A stretch of DNA of 64,000 nucleotides from Sphingomonadaceae bacterium (GCA_019239915.1 JAFAZF010000011.1:124001-188000); one strand, 5' to 3'; counted from the first letter of the stretch, positions 16,923-27,256 are shown. Notes: generated by a model from the sequence alone, not told the origin. Program-made: numbers and translations.

Positions 16923-17596
16923 AGCTGGATCAAACGGTCGGGAAGCTCGTCGGTGTCGTCGGGGCTGCGCGGAAAATGCGTCGCCAGCACCTTGCCGATG
17001 CGCTCGACCGCCGCCGCCATGCCCTCGCCCGGGCATCGCTCGCGCAGATGGCCGACGAGCACCGCCATGGCCTCGCCCCATTCTTCGGGCGCGACGCGGC
17101 CGTGGATGCCGGCGTCGGCGACGATCTCGGCGCGGCGCTCGGCAAGGCTGAGGTAGAGCAGCACGCCGGTCTTCGCGCGCGTGCGGCTCTCGACGGAGAC
17201 GCGGAACAGATCGATCGCGCGTGCCCGCACGCGATGCGCCTTGGTGGCGGGCGGAGTGAGCGCGAGCAGCAGCGGCCGCCACAGCAGGATAAGCCGCATC
17301 CCGAACAGCTTGGCGACGAGCGCGACGAAAAGCAGCAGCATGATCCCACGCGTCGTGCTCGGCGCGCTCCAGCCGAGAAGATGCCCGATCAGCCCCTGAT
17401 AGAAACGCGGCCAGCCGGCATAGACCGCGAGCGCCAGGAACATGATCAGGATCGACCATAGCCAGGCGATGTCCGCATAGCCGTCCGAGCGTGGCGCGAC
17501 GATCGTGACGATCTCGCCATCGCTCAGCCGCTCGGCGGCAACCACCGCCTCCGTGACGCGCGCTTCGTCCGCCGGTGTCAGCGGCCGCATCACCAT
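16919..17596 (-). CDS. TPM-domain membrane protein
   Basis: This 225-residue protein starts MVMRPLTPADEARVTEAVVAAE. TPM-type segments SDGEIVTIVAPRSDGYADIAW and RTRAKTGVLLYLSLAERRAEIVADAGIHGRV flank two or three hydrophobic helices (about 48-75 and 85-110). The C-terminal part resembles the TPM/YgcG phosphatase-like domain. Its ATG overlaps the stop of the upstream TPM gene. Function is unknown; TPM proteins are commonly encoded next to LemA and may work with it at the membrane. Confidence 0.82.
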   Translation of the reverse strand: MVMRPLTPADEARVTEAVVAAERLSDGEIVTIVAPRSDGYADIAWLWSILIMFLALAVYAGWPRFYQGLIGHLLGWSAPSTTRGIMLLLFVALVAKLFGMRLILLWRPLLLALTPPATKAHRVRARAIDLFRVSVESRTRAKTGVLLYLSLAERRAEIVADAGIHGRVAPEEWGEAMAVLVGHLRERCPGEGMAAAVERIGKVLATHFPRSPDDTDELPDRLIQL

Positions 17597-18375
17597 CCTC
17601 CCGAAGCGCCGCCGCCGCCGAAGGAGCCGCCGCCGCCTCCCGAGAAGCCGCCGCCGTCCCCGCCGCCGGAACTCCAGCCGCCACCGCTGCCGCCGGAGCT
17701 CCAGCCACCGCCGAAGCCAGGGCCCCATAGGAAGATCGGCCACAGGCCACCGCCGAAGCGGCGGCCGCGGCTGCGCGCACGCGAGAGCAGGAAGAATGCG
17801 ATGATGAACAGCCAGAAGATCAGGCTCACGGGAATGCCGCCGCCATGCGCCTTGGCTTTCTGCTGTGCGGCATCGGCTGCGTCCGCTTTGGCCTTAGCGT
17901 CGGCATCAGGCGCGGAGAGCTGGTCGATGACCGCCTGCGTGCCCGCGACGATGCCGCCCGGGACGTCGCCGCCCTTGAAGCGCGGGACGATCTGGGTCGC
18001 GATGATGGTGCTCGAAAGCGCGTCGGTCAGCACCGGCTCGAGGCCGTAGCCGACCTCGATACGGACCCTGTGCTCCGTGGGCGCGACGATCAGGATCGCA
18101 CCGTTGTTCGTGGCTTTCTGGCCGACACCCCAGGCGCGGCCGAGCCGGTAGCCATAATCCTCGATCGGATAGCCCTGCAGGTCGGCGATGGTCGCGACGA
18201 CGAGCTGGCGGTGCGTTTGTTGGTCGAGCGCCTGCAGCTTGGCGGTAAGCGCCTGGGCCGTGTCGGCGGGCAGCACGTGCGCATCGTCGACGACATAGCC
18301 GGTGAATGCGGGGAAGGATTGCGCGAAGACGGGCGAGGCGAGGAGTGCAAGGAGGAGGGCGAGCGCCCACCGCAA
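17590..18375 (-). CDS. YgcG-like TPM-domain protein with Gly/Ser-rich tail
   Basis: About 261 residues. A signal peptide (RWALALLLALLASPVFA) leads into a TPM domain: FTGYVVDDAHVLPADTAQAL, then RQLVVATIADLQGYPIEDYGY and GILIV-type AILIVAPTEHRVRIEVGYGLE. One TM helix lies near 195-212, then a GGGWSSGG repeat tail. The start is doubtful. In frame the first start codon near the signal peptide is TTG 18375, 13 bases after a GGAGGGGG. An ATG with ideal spacing from that Shine-Dalgarno exists but is out of frame by one. A palindromic repeat ends immediately upstream. Confidence 0.82.
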   Translation of the reverse strand: MRWALALLLALLASPVFAQSFPAFTGYVVDDAHVLPADTAQALTAKLQALDQQTHRQLVVATIADLQGYPIEDYGYRLGRAWGVGQKATNNGAILIVAPTEHRVRIEVGYGLEPVLTDALSSTIIATQIVPRFKGGDVPGGIVAGTQAVIDQLSAPDADAKAKADAADAAQQKAKAHGGGIPVSLIFWLFIIAFFLLSRARSRGRRFGGGLWPIFLWGPGFGGGWSSGGSGGGWSSGGGDGGGFSGGGGGSFGGGGASGGW

Positions 18376-18387
18376 AGCGCTGACATG

Positions 18388-18486
18388 TTCCCCCTCCTGG
18401 AAGCGAGGGTCTAGGGGTGGGTTGCGAGGCGAGGTGCGCTCACGATAGCGACCCACCCTCAAGCCCCTCGCTTTCAGGAAGGGGAG
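18388..18486. repeat. Dispersed palindromic repeat, family C, intergenic copy
   Basis: The arms CCCCTCCTGGAAGCGAGGGT...GGGGTGGGT and ACCCACCCTC...CCCCTCGCTTTCAGGAAGGGG are nearly perfect inverted repeats. It lies between lemA and the TPM gene. It supplies the GGAGGGGG that would act as Shine-Dalgarno for the TPM gene. The family also occurs inside hrpB. Confidence 0.85.
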
Positions 18487-18547
18487 GATCCATCGTCGCG
18501 AAGGCTCGCCGCTGACATCGGTCGGAGTTCGAGCCACCGTTCGAGCC

Positions 18548-19135
18548 TCAGCCCTGGCTGCCGAAATCCGCCTTGGGCGCCACATCGGCATCTGACGTTA
18601 CCGCCTCGAACGGCTGCATCGGCTTGGCGCCGTAGAAAATCTTGGCGCCGACGGCATCCGGGAAGGTGCGGATGCGGGTATTATAGTCCTGCACCGCCTG
18701 GTTATAGTCGCGCCGCGCGATGGTGATCCGGTTCTCGGTGCCCTCGAGCTGCGACATCAGCGTCGAATAGTTGGCCTGCGACTGTAGCTCGGGATAGGCC
18801 TCCTGCAGCCGCTGCAGGGAAAGCCCGAGCGCGCCCTGCACCTGCGCGAAATGCCGGACCTTGTCGGGATCGCTGAGATCGTCTCCGCTGACCTTCACCG
18901 AATTCGCGGCGGCGCGCGCCTGCGTCACCTGGACGAGGATGTCCTTCTCCTGGGCGCCCGCCGCTTTCACGGTCGCGACGAGATTGGGCACGAGATCGGC
19001 GCGGCGCTGATATTCGTTCTGCACGTCCGCCCAGCGCGCCTTGGCATTCTCCTCGGCGGTGGGGATGGCGTTGACGCCGCAGCCGGCGACCGAAACCGCG
19101 GCAACGGGCGCGAGCAGGGCGAAGCGGCGGAACAT
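18548..19135 (-). CDS. lemA: LemA-family lipoprotein
   Basis: This 195-residue protein starts at ATG 19135 with a lipoprotein signal (MFRRFALLAPVAAVSVAGC; lipobox VAGC). The mature part holds the LemA signature: WADVQNEYQRRADLVPNLVATVKA, then SLQRLQEAYPELQSQANYSTLM, QLEGTENRITIARRDYNQAV and YNTRIRTFP. LemA proteins are membrane-anchored helical bundles of unclear function, usually next to TPM proteins, as here. It is the first gene of the minus-strand operon; a repeat separates it from the next gene. Confidence 0.93.
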   Translation of the reverse strand: MFRRFALLAPVAAVSVAGCGVNAIPTAEENAKARWADVQNEYQRRADLVPNLVATVKAAGAQEKDILVQVTQARAAANSVKVSGDDLSDPDKVRHFAQVQGALGLSLQRLQEAYPELQSQANYSTLMSQLEGTENRITIARRDYNQAVQDYNTRIRTFPDAVGAKIFYGAKPMQPFEAVTSDADVAPKADFGSQG

Positions 19136-19263
19136 CGGCAGGCGTCTCCCAAGGCGTGTCACGTGGCTAATACAGTGACGCCTCCGGCCGCGCAATGATC
19201 GCGGCGTGACGATCGTCACGGCTGCCGCTAGATTAACCTTGGTTGCAACCGTGGAGGGACGGC

Positions 19264-19710
19264 ATGCTCAAGGAGTTCAAGGCTTTCATCATGCGAGGCA
19301 ATGTCCTCGATCTGGCGGTGGCGGTGATCATCGGTGCCGCGTTCGGCAAGATCGTCACCTCGCTGACCGAGGACGTGCTGATGCCGCTGATCGGCAAGGT
19401 ATTCGGCGGCCTCGATTTCTCGAGCTACTTCGTGATCCTTGCGCCCGAGAAGGTGCCGGCGGCGCTGCAGGGCTCGACGGATTATGCTGCGCTCAAGAAA
19501 GCGGGCGTGCCGCTGCTCGGTTATGGCGAGTTCGTCACGCAGGCGGTCAACTTCCTGATCGTCGCGTTCATCATCTTCCTGATCGTGCGGGGCGTGAACA
19601 AGGCGATGGCGTTCGGCAAGAGGCACGACGAGCCCGTGGCGGCCGCGCCGGATCCGGCGGACGTCGTCCTGCTTCGCGAGATTCTGGCGGAGCTGAAGCG
19701 GAAGCCTTGA
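19264..19710 (+). CDS. mscL: Large-conductance mechanosensitive channel
   Basis: This 148-residue protein begins MLKEFKAFIMRGNVLDLAVAVIIGAAFG, the highly conserved MscL N-terminal amphipathic helix and TM1 pore. A periplasmic loop (about 55-85) leads to TM2 (VNFLIVAFIIFLIVRGVNK) and a charged C-terminal helix ending LREILAELKRK. It forms a homopentamer in the inner membrane and releases solutes on hypo-osmotic shock. ATG 19264 follows GGAGG. Length and motifs are normal. Confidence 0.96.
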   Translation: MLKEFKAFIMRGNVLDLAVAVIIGAAFGKIVTSLTEDVLMPLIGKVFGGLDFSSYFVILAPEKVPAALQGSTDYAALKKAGVPLLGYGEFVTQAVNFLIVAFIIFLIVRGVNKAMAFGKRHDEPVAAAPDPADVVLLREILAELKRKP

Positions 19711-19721
19711 GCGAACCGCGA

Positions 19722-19763
19722 TCCGTTCGCCCGAATGGTCGGCGGAACGGACCGGGGCTTTTC
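19722..19763 (+). terminator. Probable rho-independent terminator of mscL
   Basis: The stem TCCGTTC(GCC) / (GGC)GGAACGGA, with one bulged base, starts 12 bases after the mscL stop and is followed by CCGGGGCTTTTC. The T tract is short, so termination efficiency is uncertain. A second perfect hairpin (TAAGCGC-CGG-GCGCTTA, 19766-19782) follows directly. Confidence 0.45.
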
Positions 19764-19789
19764 ATTAAGCGCCGGGCGCTTATATCGGT

Positions 19790-20136
19790 CTTGCCGGGGT
19801 TCGCTCCGGCTATGGCGATAAATGGTGCCGCGTTTCGACGCAGCGGACGCGGGGGCAGTACCCGCCGGCTCCACCATAAAGCGCGGGAAACCGGGCTTTC
19901 TGACGGGGCCGAACTAGGATCGACGTGTGGACGGGATCGGTATTTTCGCCCGGGCTGAGTAACCCGTTAAAGGCTCAAAACCACAAGTGCCAACGACAAC
20001 GAGGCGCTCGCTCTCGCTGCCTAATGCGACGGCCTAACGGCCCGAAGTTAGTCAGACGATAGCGCGGTCCGGTCCGCACCGGGCAACAGAAGCGGAATCC
20101 AGCGGTTCGGGGGGTACCGGGCAACAGAAACCCCCC
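19790..20136 (+). ncRNA. ssrA: Permuted two-piece tmRNA (alphaproteobacterial ssrA)
   Basis: The acceptor piece comes first and ends CGGCTCC-A-CCA at 19866-19876. The coding piece starts GGGGCCG at 19905-19911, then GAACTAGGATCGAC. The two 7-base segments pair, and the G3-U70 wobble that specifies alanine is present. The tag reading frame begins at the GCC resume codon 19989 and reads ANDNEALALAA, then TAA at 20022-20024. The intervening loop (about 19877-19904) is processed out. tmRNA with SmpB rescues stalled ribosomes. Outer ends are approximate: the 5' end is set just after a TTATAT box at 19780, the 3' end at a GGGGGGT/ACCCCCC hairpin. Confidence 0.93.
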
Positions 20137-20153
20137 ACTTCCTTTCGGCGATC

Positions 20154-21992
20154 ATGAGCCGCGGCGTGACAGCCGCGGATCGTTGCGCCACAGCGCGTGG
20201 CGTGAAGCCGCCGCTGCCGAGCCTTCCTCCGCTCCCCCCGCCGATAGGTCGCCTGGGTCGCCGCGTGCCGGCTTGGCTGCGCTGGCTGCGCGGGAAGGTC
20301 CGCGCCAGCGAGTTCGCCTTCGTGCTCGTCGCGATCCCCGTCGGCATGGCGGCGGGGCTGCTCACGATCGTGCAGAGCGGACTCGCGCGTGGCCTCCAGA
20401 TGCTGCTCTATGGTCTTCCCCCCGATATCCGGCTGAGCGGCATGGGCCCGCTGTCGCCGCTGCAGCTCGCCGTGCTGCCGGCCGGCGGCATCGCGCTGGC
20501 GGCGTTCACCTGGGCGACGCGCACGCGTGGACGGACGCTGGTCGACGCGGTCGAAGCCAATGCGCTGCACGGTGGACGGATGACCGCGCCGGACAGCCTG
20601 CTGATATCGGGGCAGACCATCCTTTCGAACGGCTTCGGCGCCTCGGTCGGCCTGGAGGCCGCCTATGCGCAGCTCGGGGGTTTGGTGGCCTCGCTTGCCG
20701 CGCGCATCCTGAATCTGCGGCGCGGCGACATGCGCACGCTCGTCGGCGCGGGAACCGGCGCGGCGATAGCGGCAGCATTCGGCGCGCCGATCGCTGGGGC
20801 TTTCTACGCCTTCGAGATCACGATCGGCGCCTACACCCCCGCCGCCATCGCTTCCGTCGCGGCGGCGGCGCTGGCGGGCGCCCAGGTCGCGCAACGTTTG
20901 GGGGCGGTGCCCTATCTCGTCGCGGTTCACCCCGGTCCGGTCATCCACAGCTCGGGATACGTCATCTATGCCGGGCTGGGCGCGTGCTGCGCGCTCATCG
21001 GGATCGTCGTGATGCGCGCGGTCGCGCTGGTCGAGCTTGGCACGCGCGCGCGCCTGCCGGGTTGGTCGCGGCCGATGCTGGGCGGCCTGCTGCTTATCCC
21101 GCTGGCGATGCTCTCGCCGCAGACGCTCTCCGCCGGCCACAGTGCGCTCCACCTCGATCTGGTGGAGACGGCGCCGCTCGAATTCATCGCGATCGTGCTC
21201 GTCGCCAAGAGCCTCGCCTCGATCATCTCGCTTGGTTTCGGCTTTCGCGGTGGCCTCTTCTTCGCCTCGCTGTTCCTCGGGACGCTCGTCGGGCACCTTT
21301 ATGCCGGCGGGATCATGCTCGCGCTCGGACGGCCGGTGCTCGATCCGGACAATGCCGCCATGGTCGGCATGGCCGCGTTTGCCGCCGCGGTGATCGGGGG
21401 GCCGATGACGATGGCGATGCTGGTGCTCGAGGCGACCGGCAGCTTCAGCCTGACCGGGGCGGTGCTCGCCGCGAGCCTCGTGTCCGCGACGATCGCGCGC
21501 GAGACGTTCGGATACAGCTTCTCGACCTGGCGCCTCCACCTGCGCGGCGAGACGATCAAATCGGCACGCGACGTCGGGTGGGTACGGACGCTGACCGCCG
21601 GGCGGATGATGCGCCGCGACGCGAACGTCGTTCCGGCTAGCATGAGCGTCGCCGAGTTCCGTCGCCGTTTCCCGCTCGGGTCCACCAGCCGCGTCGTCGT
21701 AACTGACGAGGCCGGCGGCTATGGCGGCATCGTCTCGACCGCGGCGGCCTATGCCGAGGGCGTCGACCCGCACAACAGCATCGCGATGCTCGCGCACGCC
21801 GCCGACATGGCGCTGACCCCCGGCATGCACATCGGCGAGATCATGGCGCTGCTCGACACCGCCGAGACCGACGAATTGGCGGTGCTCGGGCCCGCGCGCG
21901 AGGTGCTGGGCATCCTCTCGGAGAGCTTTGTGCGCAGGCGATACGCCGAGGAGCTCGAGAAGGCGCAGCGCGACCTGTTCGGCGAGGATTGA
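20154..21992 (+). CDS. ClC-family chloride channel/transporter with C-terminal CBS region
   Basis: This 612-residue protein has about ten hydrophobic segments between 45 and 445, then a soluble CBS-like region (about 480-600). Pore motifs are GFGASVGLEAAYAQLGG (the gating Glu region, normally GREGP) and FGFRGGLFFASLFLGTLVG (normally GGxFxPSL). The Ser of the usual GSGIP selectivity loop is not recognisable in the N-terminal part. It could exchange chloride or another anion such as fluoride or nitrate. The start at ATG 20154, just after the tmRNA, gives a Pro-rich cytosolic leader; a later start is possible. Confidence 0.85.
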   Translation: MSRGVTAADRCATARGVKPPLPSLPPLPPPIGRLGRRVPAWLRWLRGKVRASEFAFVLVAIPVGMAAGLLTIVQSGLARGLQMLLYGLPPDIRLSGMGPLSPLQLAVLPAGGIALAAFTWATRTRGRTLVDAVEANALHGGRMTAPDSLLISGQTILSNGFGASVGLEAAYAQLGGLVASLAARILNLRRGDMRTLVGAGTGAAIAAAFGAPIAGAFYAFEITIGAYTPAAIASVAAAALAGAQVAQRLGAVPYLVAVHPGPVIHSSGYVIYAGLGACCALIGIVVMRAVALVELGTRARLPGWSRPMLGGLLLIPLAMLSPQTLSAGHSALHLDLVETAPLEFIAIVLVAKSLASIISLGFGFRGGLFFASLFLGTLVGHLYAGGIMLALGRPVLDPDNAAMVGMAAFAAAVIGGPMTMAMLVLEATGSFSLTGAVLAASLVSATIARETFGYSFSTWRLHLRGETIKSARDVGWVRTLTAGRMMRRDANVVPASMSVAEFRRRFPLGSTSRVVVTDEAGGYGGIVSTAAAYAEGVDPHNSIAMLAHAADMALTPGMHIGEIMALLDTAETDELAVLGPAREVLGILSESFVRRRYAEELEKAQRDLFGED

Positions 21993-22121
21993 GCCTGGTT
22001 ATAGCGAACTCGTTCTAGCGAGAGTCGCACGCGCGGATCTAAGTTCACGTGTCGCATCGCCGAGCCGATTGAGTGCGAGCGCGCATAGCGTCATGCTGGC
22101 GCTGTTGGTCGGGAGGGAATC

Positions 22122-23813
22122 ATGAGCGGGTTGGACGATGATCGGCGCCACCAGCGCTTCCCCGTGCTGACGGCGCATCAGATCGAGGTCACGCGGCGCT
22201 TTGCGAGCGGCAAGCCGCGCCGCTTCGAGCGCGGCGAGACGATGTACGCGCTCGGCGAGGTCGCCGCGCCGGTATGGGTTGTGCTCGAAGGCTGGATCGA
22301 CGTCGTCAGCCGCGACGGGCTCGGCCATGAGCGGCCGATCGTGCGCCACGATCCCGGGCAGTTCTCCGGCGAGGTCAGCCAGCTCGGCGGCCGCGCCTCG
22401 CTCGCCGAAGGCCGCGCCGGCGAGGAGGGGTGCACCGCGCTGCCGTTCGACGCGGCGCATCTGCGCGCGCTGATGGTCGGCTCGGCCGAGATCGGCGAGA
22501 TCGTGATGCGCGCCTTCATCCTGCGCCGTGTCGGGCTGATCGGTAGCGAACATGTCGGTTCGATCCTGATCGGCCGGACGAACGCACGCGATCTCGTCCG
22601 CCTGCAGGGCTTTCTCACGCGCAACGGCTATCCGGTGACGACGCTCGACGCCGAACAGGACGAGGAAGCTAAGGCGCTGATCGAACGGCTTGGCGTCGAC
22701 AGCGACGATCTGCCGCTGATGCTCTGCCCCAGCGGCACCGTGCTCAAGCGGCCGACCGACGCCGAGGCGGGCGCCTGCCTTGGCATCACCCCGGACCTCG
22801 ATCCGAACCGCGTCTACGACGTCGCCGTCGTCGGTGCCGGTCCGTCCGGGCTGGCAACGGCGGTCTATGCGGCGTCCGAGGGGCTTTCGGTGATCGTGCT
22901 CGATCAGCGCGCGATCGGCGGCCAGGCCGGCGCCTCCTCGCGGATCGAGAACTATCTCGGCTTCCCGACCGGCATCTCGGGCCAGGCGCTTGCCGGGCGC
23001 GCATTCAACCAGGCGCAGAAGTTCGGCGCCGAGCTCGCGATCCCGCTCCGGGTCGGACGGATCGACTGTGGCGGCGGCGTCGACAAGCCGTTCGCGCTGC
23101 ACCTCGCGGAGGGCGATCCGGTCCGATCGCGTAGCGTTGTCGTCGCTTCCGGCGCGCAGTATCGCCGCCCGAAGATCGAAGAGCTGTCTGGTTTCGAGGG
23201 CAACGGCGTTTCGTATTGGGCCTCGCCGATAGAAGGCAAGCTGTGCGCGGGTGAGGAAGTGGCGCTGGTCGGTGGCGGCAATTCGGCGGGGCAGGCGGTC
23301 GTCTATCTTGCGAGCCAGGTGAAGCATCTCCACCTGATCATCCGTCGCCCGAACCTCGATGCGACGATGTCGCGCTATCTGATCGACCGCATCGCGGCGC
23401 TCCCCAACGTCACGCTGCATCCTCGCACCGAGATCGTCTCGCTCGAAGGCGATCGCCAGGGATTGAGCGCGGCGACCTTCCGGGCGATCGACGACGGCAC
23501 CACGAAACGTTGCGAGATGCGCCACCTCTTCCTGTTCGTCGGCGCCGATCCGCATACCGACTGGCTCAACGGTTGCGTGGATCTCGACGACAAGGGTTTC
23601 GTGCTCACCGGCGGCCACTGTGGCGATGGCGGCATCCGCCAATTGGAGACGCGGCAGTCCGGCGTCTTTGCGGTCGGTGACGTACGCTCGGGATCGACCA
23701 AGCGCGTGGCTGCGGCCGTGGGCGAGGGCGCGGCGGTCGTCGCCCAGATCCACGATTATCTGAGCGGCCTGGAAAAGTCCGAAGACGCACGGCGGCCGCA
23801 AGCTGTGGCGTGA
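22122..23813 (+). CDS. Cyclic-nucleotide-binding domain / thioredoxin-reductase-like FAD oxidoreductase fusion
   Basis: This 563-residue protein has three parts. Residues 15-140 form a CNB-like domain (FERGETMYALGEVAAPVWVVLEG). Residues about 150-215 are a thioredoxin/glutaredoxin-like module without cysteine pair. Residues 225-545 are a TrxB-type flavoprotein with FAD motif VVGAGPSGLATAVYAASEG, NADPH motif VALVGGGNSAGQAVVYLAS and the closing GVFAVGDVRSGSTKR. The redox CxxC is absent: the usual CATC position reads WASP. It therefore cannot reduce thioredoxin by the standard route. It follows the ClC gene by 129 bases on the same strand. Confidence 0.9.
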   Translation: MSGLDDDRRHQRFPVLTAHQIEVTRRFASGKPRRFERGETMYALGEVAAPVWVVLEGWIDVVSRDGLGHERPIVRHDPGQFSGEVSQLGGRASLAEGRAGEEGCTALPFDAAHLRALMVGSAEIGEIVMRAFILRRVGLIGSEHVGSILIGRTNARDLVRLQGFLTRNGYPVTTLDAEQDEEAKALIERLGVDSDDLPLMLCPSGTVLKRPTDAEAGACLGITPDLDPNRVYDVAVVGAGPSGLATAVYAASEGLSVIVLDQRAIGGQAGASSRIENYLGFPTGISGQALAGRAFNQAQKFGAELAIPLRVGRIDCGGGVDKPFALHLAEGDPVRSRSVVVASGAQYRRPKIEELSGFEGNGVSYWASPIEGKLCAGEEVALVGGGNSAGQAVVYLASQVKHLHLIIRRPNLDATMSRYLIDRIAALPNVTLHPRTEIVSLEGDRQGLSAATFRAIDDGTTKRCEMRHLFLFVGADPHTDWLNGCVDLDDKGFVLTGGHCGDGGIRQLETRQSGVFAVGDVRSGSTKRVAAAVGEGAAVVAQIHDYLSGLEKSEDARRPQAVA

Positions 23814-23937
23814 TGCGACCAGTGCTGAGTGGCGGGGTGCGCCGTCTGCACCAAATCGAAACAGTTGCGCAGCCATGTTGATCGCGCCGCAGCTGCGGCG
23901 CCGGTGCATGGGGGCAGGGGGGAGGAACCGACAGGCA

Positions 23938-24636
23938 ATGAAGCGTGCGTTGCTCTGCATGGCCATGCTGCCGATTGCCTGCAGCAAGCCCGCGCCGCCT
24001 CCGTCGTTGCCGTACAAGACTGGCGACGTGCGCGAGCCTGCATGCGCGAGAGGGGCGCCCGGCTGCGTCACGCTCAGCTTGCCCGAGCATCCGCAGGCGC
24101 CGCGTCCGGTCTCGATGAAGGGCGTCGTTCAGATGGTCGTCAGCCTGCCGCAGCAGCGCCTCTACGCTTTTCGGGACGGCGCGCTGCTCGCCACCTCGCC
24201 GGTCTCGACGGGGCGGCGCGGTCATGCGACCCCTGCCGGCCATTTCCATATCCTGCAAAAGCAGGTGTTCCACCGCTCCAATCTCTACAGCGACGCGCCG
24301 ATGCCCTATATGCAGCGGCTGACCGAGGGCGGCGTCGCGCTGCACGCTGGCGCGCTGCCGGGCTATCCGGCCTCGCACGGCTGCATTCGCCTGCCGGCGA
24401 GCTTCGCCAGGAAGCTCTACGGCCTCACCAGCTTCCGCTCGACCGTCGTCGTCACGCACGATCACATCGCCGACGATCAGGCCGCATTGCGCCTCGCGGT
24501 GTCGGCGACGCCGAAGTTCGTGCCGCCGACGCCGCCGGTGATCGCACCGCCGAACCCGACCGTGCCGCTGCCGCCGACGCCGAGCATCACCGTCGCGGTT
24601 GCGCCGAAGACGATCGTCGTGCCGGTCGCGGGCTGA
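23938..24636 (+). CDS. L,D-transpeptidase (YkuD) lipoprotein
   Basis: About 232 residues from ATG 23938. A signal with a lipobox-like IAC precedes SKPAPPPS. The YkuD domain runs from about 60 to 185: MVVSLPQQRLYAFRDGALL, then STGRRGHATPAGHF and the catalytic HAGALPGYPASHGCIRLP (His and Cys). A Pro/Thr/Val-rich tail (repeated PP-x-PP) ends the protein. It would cross-link peptidoglycan stem peptides or attach proteins to peptidoglycan in the periplasm. An upstream in-frame start at 23875 lacks signal character. Confidence 0.9.
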   Translation: MKRALLCMAMLPIACSKPAPPPSLPYKTGDVREPACARGAPGCVTLSLPEHPQAPRPVSMKGVVQMVVSLPQQRLYAFRDGALLATSPVSTGRRGHATPAGHFHILQKQVFHRSNLYSDAPMPYMQRLTEGGVALHAGALPGYPASHGCIRLPASFARKLYGLTSFRSTVVVTHDHIADDQAALRLAVSATPKFVPPTPPVIAPPNPTVPLPPTPSITVAVAPKTIVVPVAG

Positions 24637-24653
24637 TCAGCCAGCTTGATCGA

Positions 24654-24770
24654 CCGTTCGGTTCGAGCAGCTTCGAGCGAAGTCGAGAAGCGTCGGTCGA
24701 GAACCGGTGGCGCAATGCCTTCTCGACTGCGGGTCTCGACAGGCTCGACCCTGCGCTCGAAGCGAACGGG
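24654..24770. repeat. Dispersed palindromic repeat, family A, copy 3
   Basis: It begins CCGTTCGGTTCGAGCAGC and ends GCTCGAAGCGAACGG. It is collinear with the inverted copy at 13150-13264 and with the shorter copy at 1310-1401. It lies between the convergent L,D-transpeptidase and pnp genes, just before the pnp terminator. Confidence 0.85.
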
Positions 24771-24788
24771 AAGAGTTGAGTTCACATG

Positions 24789-24817
24789 AAAAAAGGGGAG
24801 CCTCGCGGCTCCCCTTT
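24789..24817 (-). terminator. Rho-independent terminator of pnp
   Basis: On the minus strand a perfect 8-bp stem GGGGAGCC-GCGA-GGCTCCCC is followed by six T residues. It lies about 25 bases past the pnp stop. On the plus strand the stem is preceded by A residues and followed by TTTCC, so it may also weakly terminate transcription from the L,D-transpeptidase side. Confidence 0.9.
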
Positions 24818-24841
24818 CCGTGTCACGCTTGAGCCGGACGA

Positions 24842-27181
<2,340 letters not shown>

Positions 27182-27231
27182 GGAGTTTCCTTCACTCCCC
27201 GGACCCGATGTCGCGGGGGGCCTGACGGGAC

Positions 27232-27256
27232 CCCACGAAAGTAGTACTTTCGTGGG
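27232..27256 (-). promoter_or_regulatory. Palindrome in the pnp 5' leader
   Basis: CCCACGAAAGTA-C-TACTTTCGTGGG on the minus strand is a perfect 12-bp inverted repeat with a one-base centre, 50 bases upstream of the pnp ATG. As RNA it would form a stable hairpin before the ribosome-binding site. It could be an RNase III/PNPase autoregulatory hairpin or a protein operator. Confidence 0.55.

Noticed and set aside
24789-24817. Terminator as part of repeat family A
   Set aside because: It has its own perfect stem with a T tract and no similarity to family A; it is the pnp terminator.
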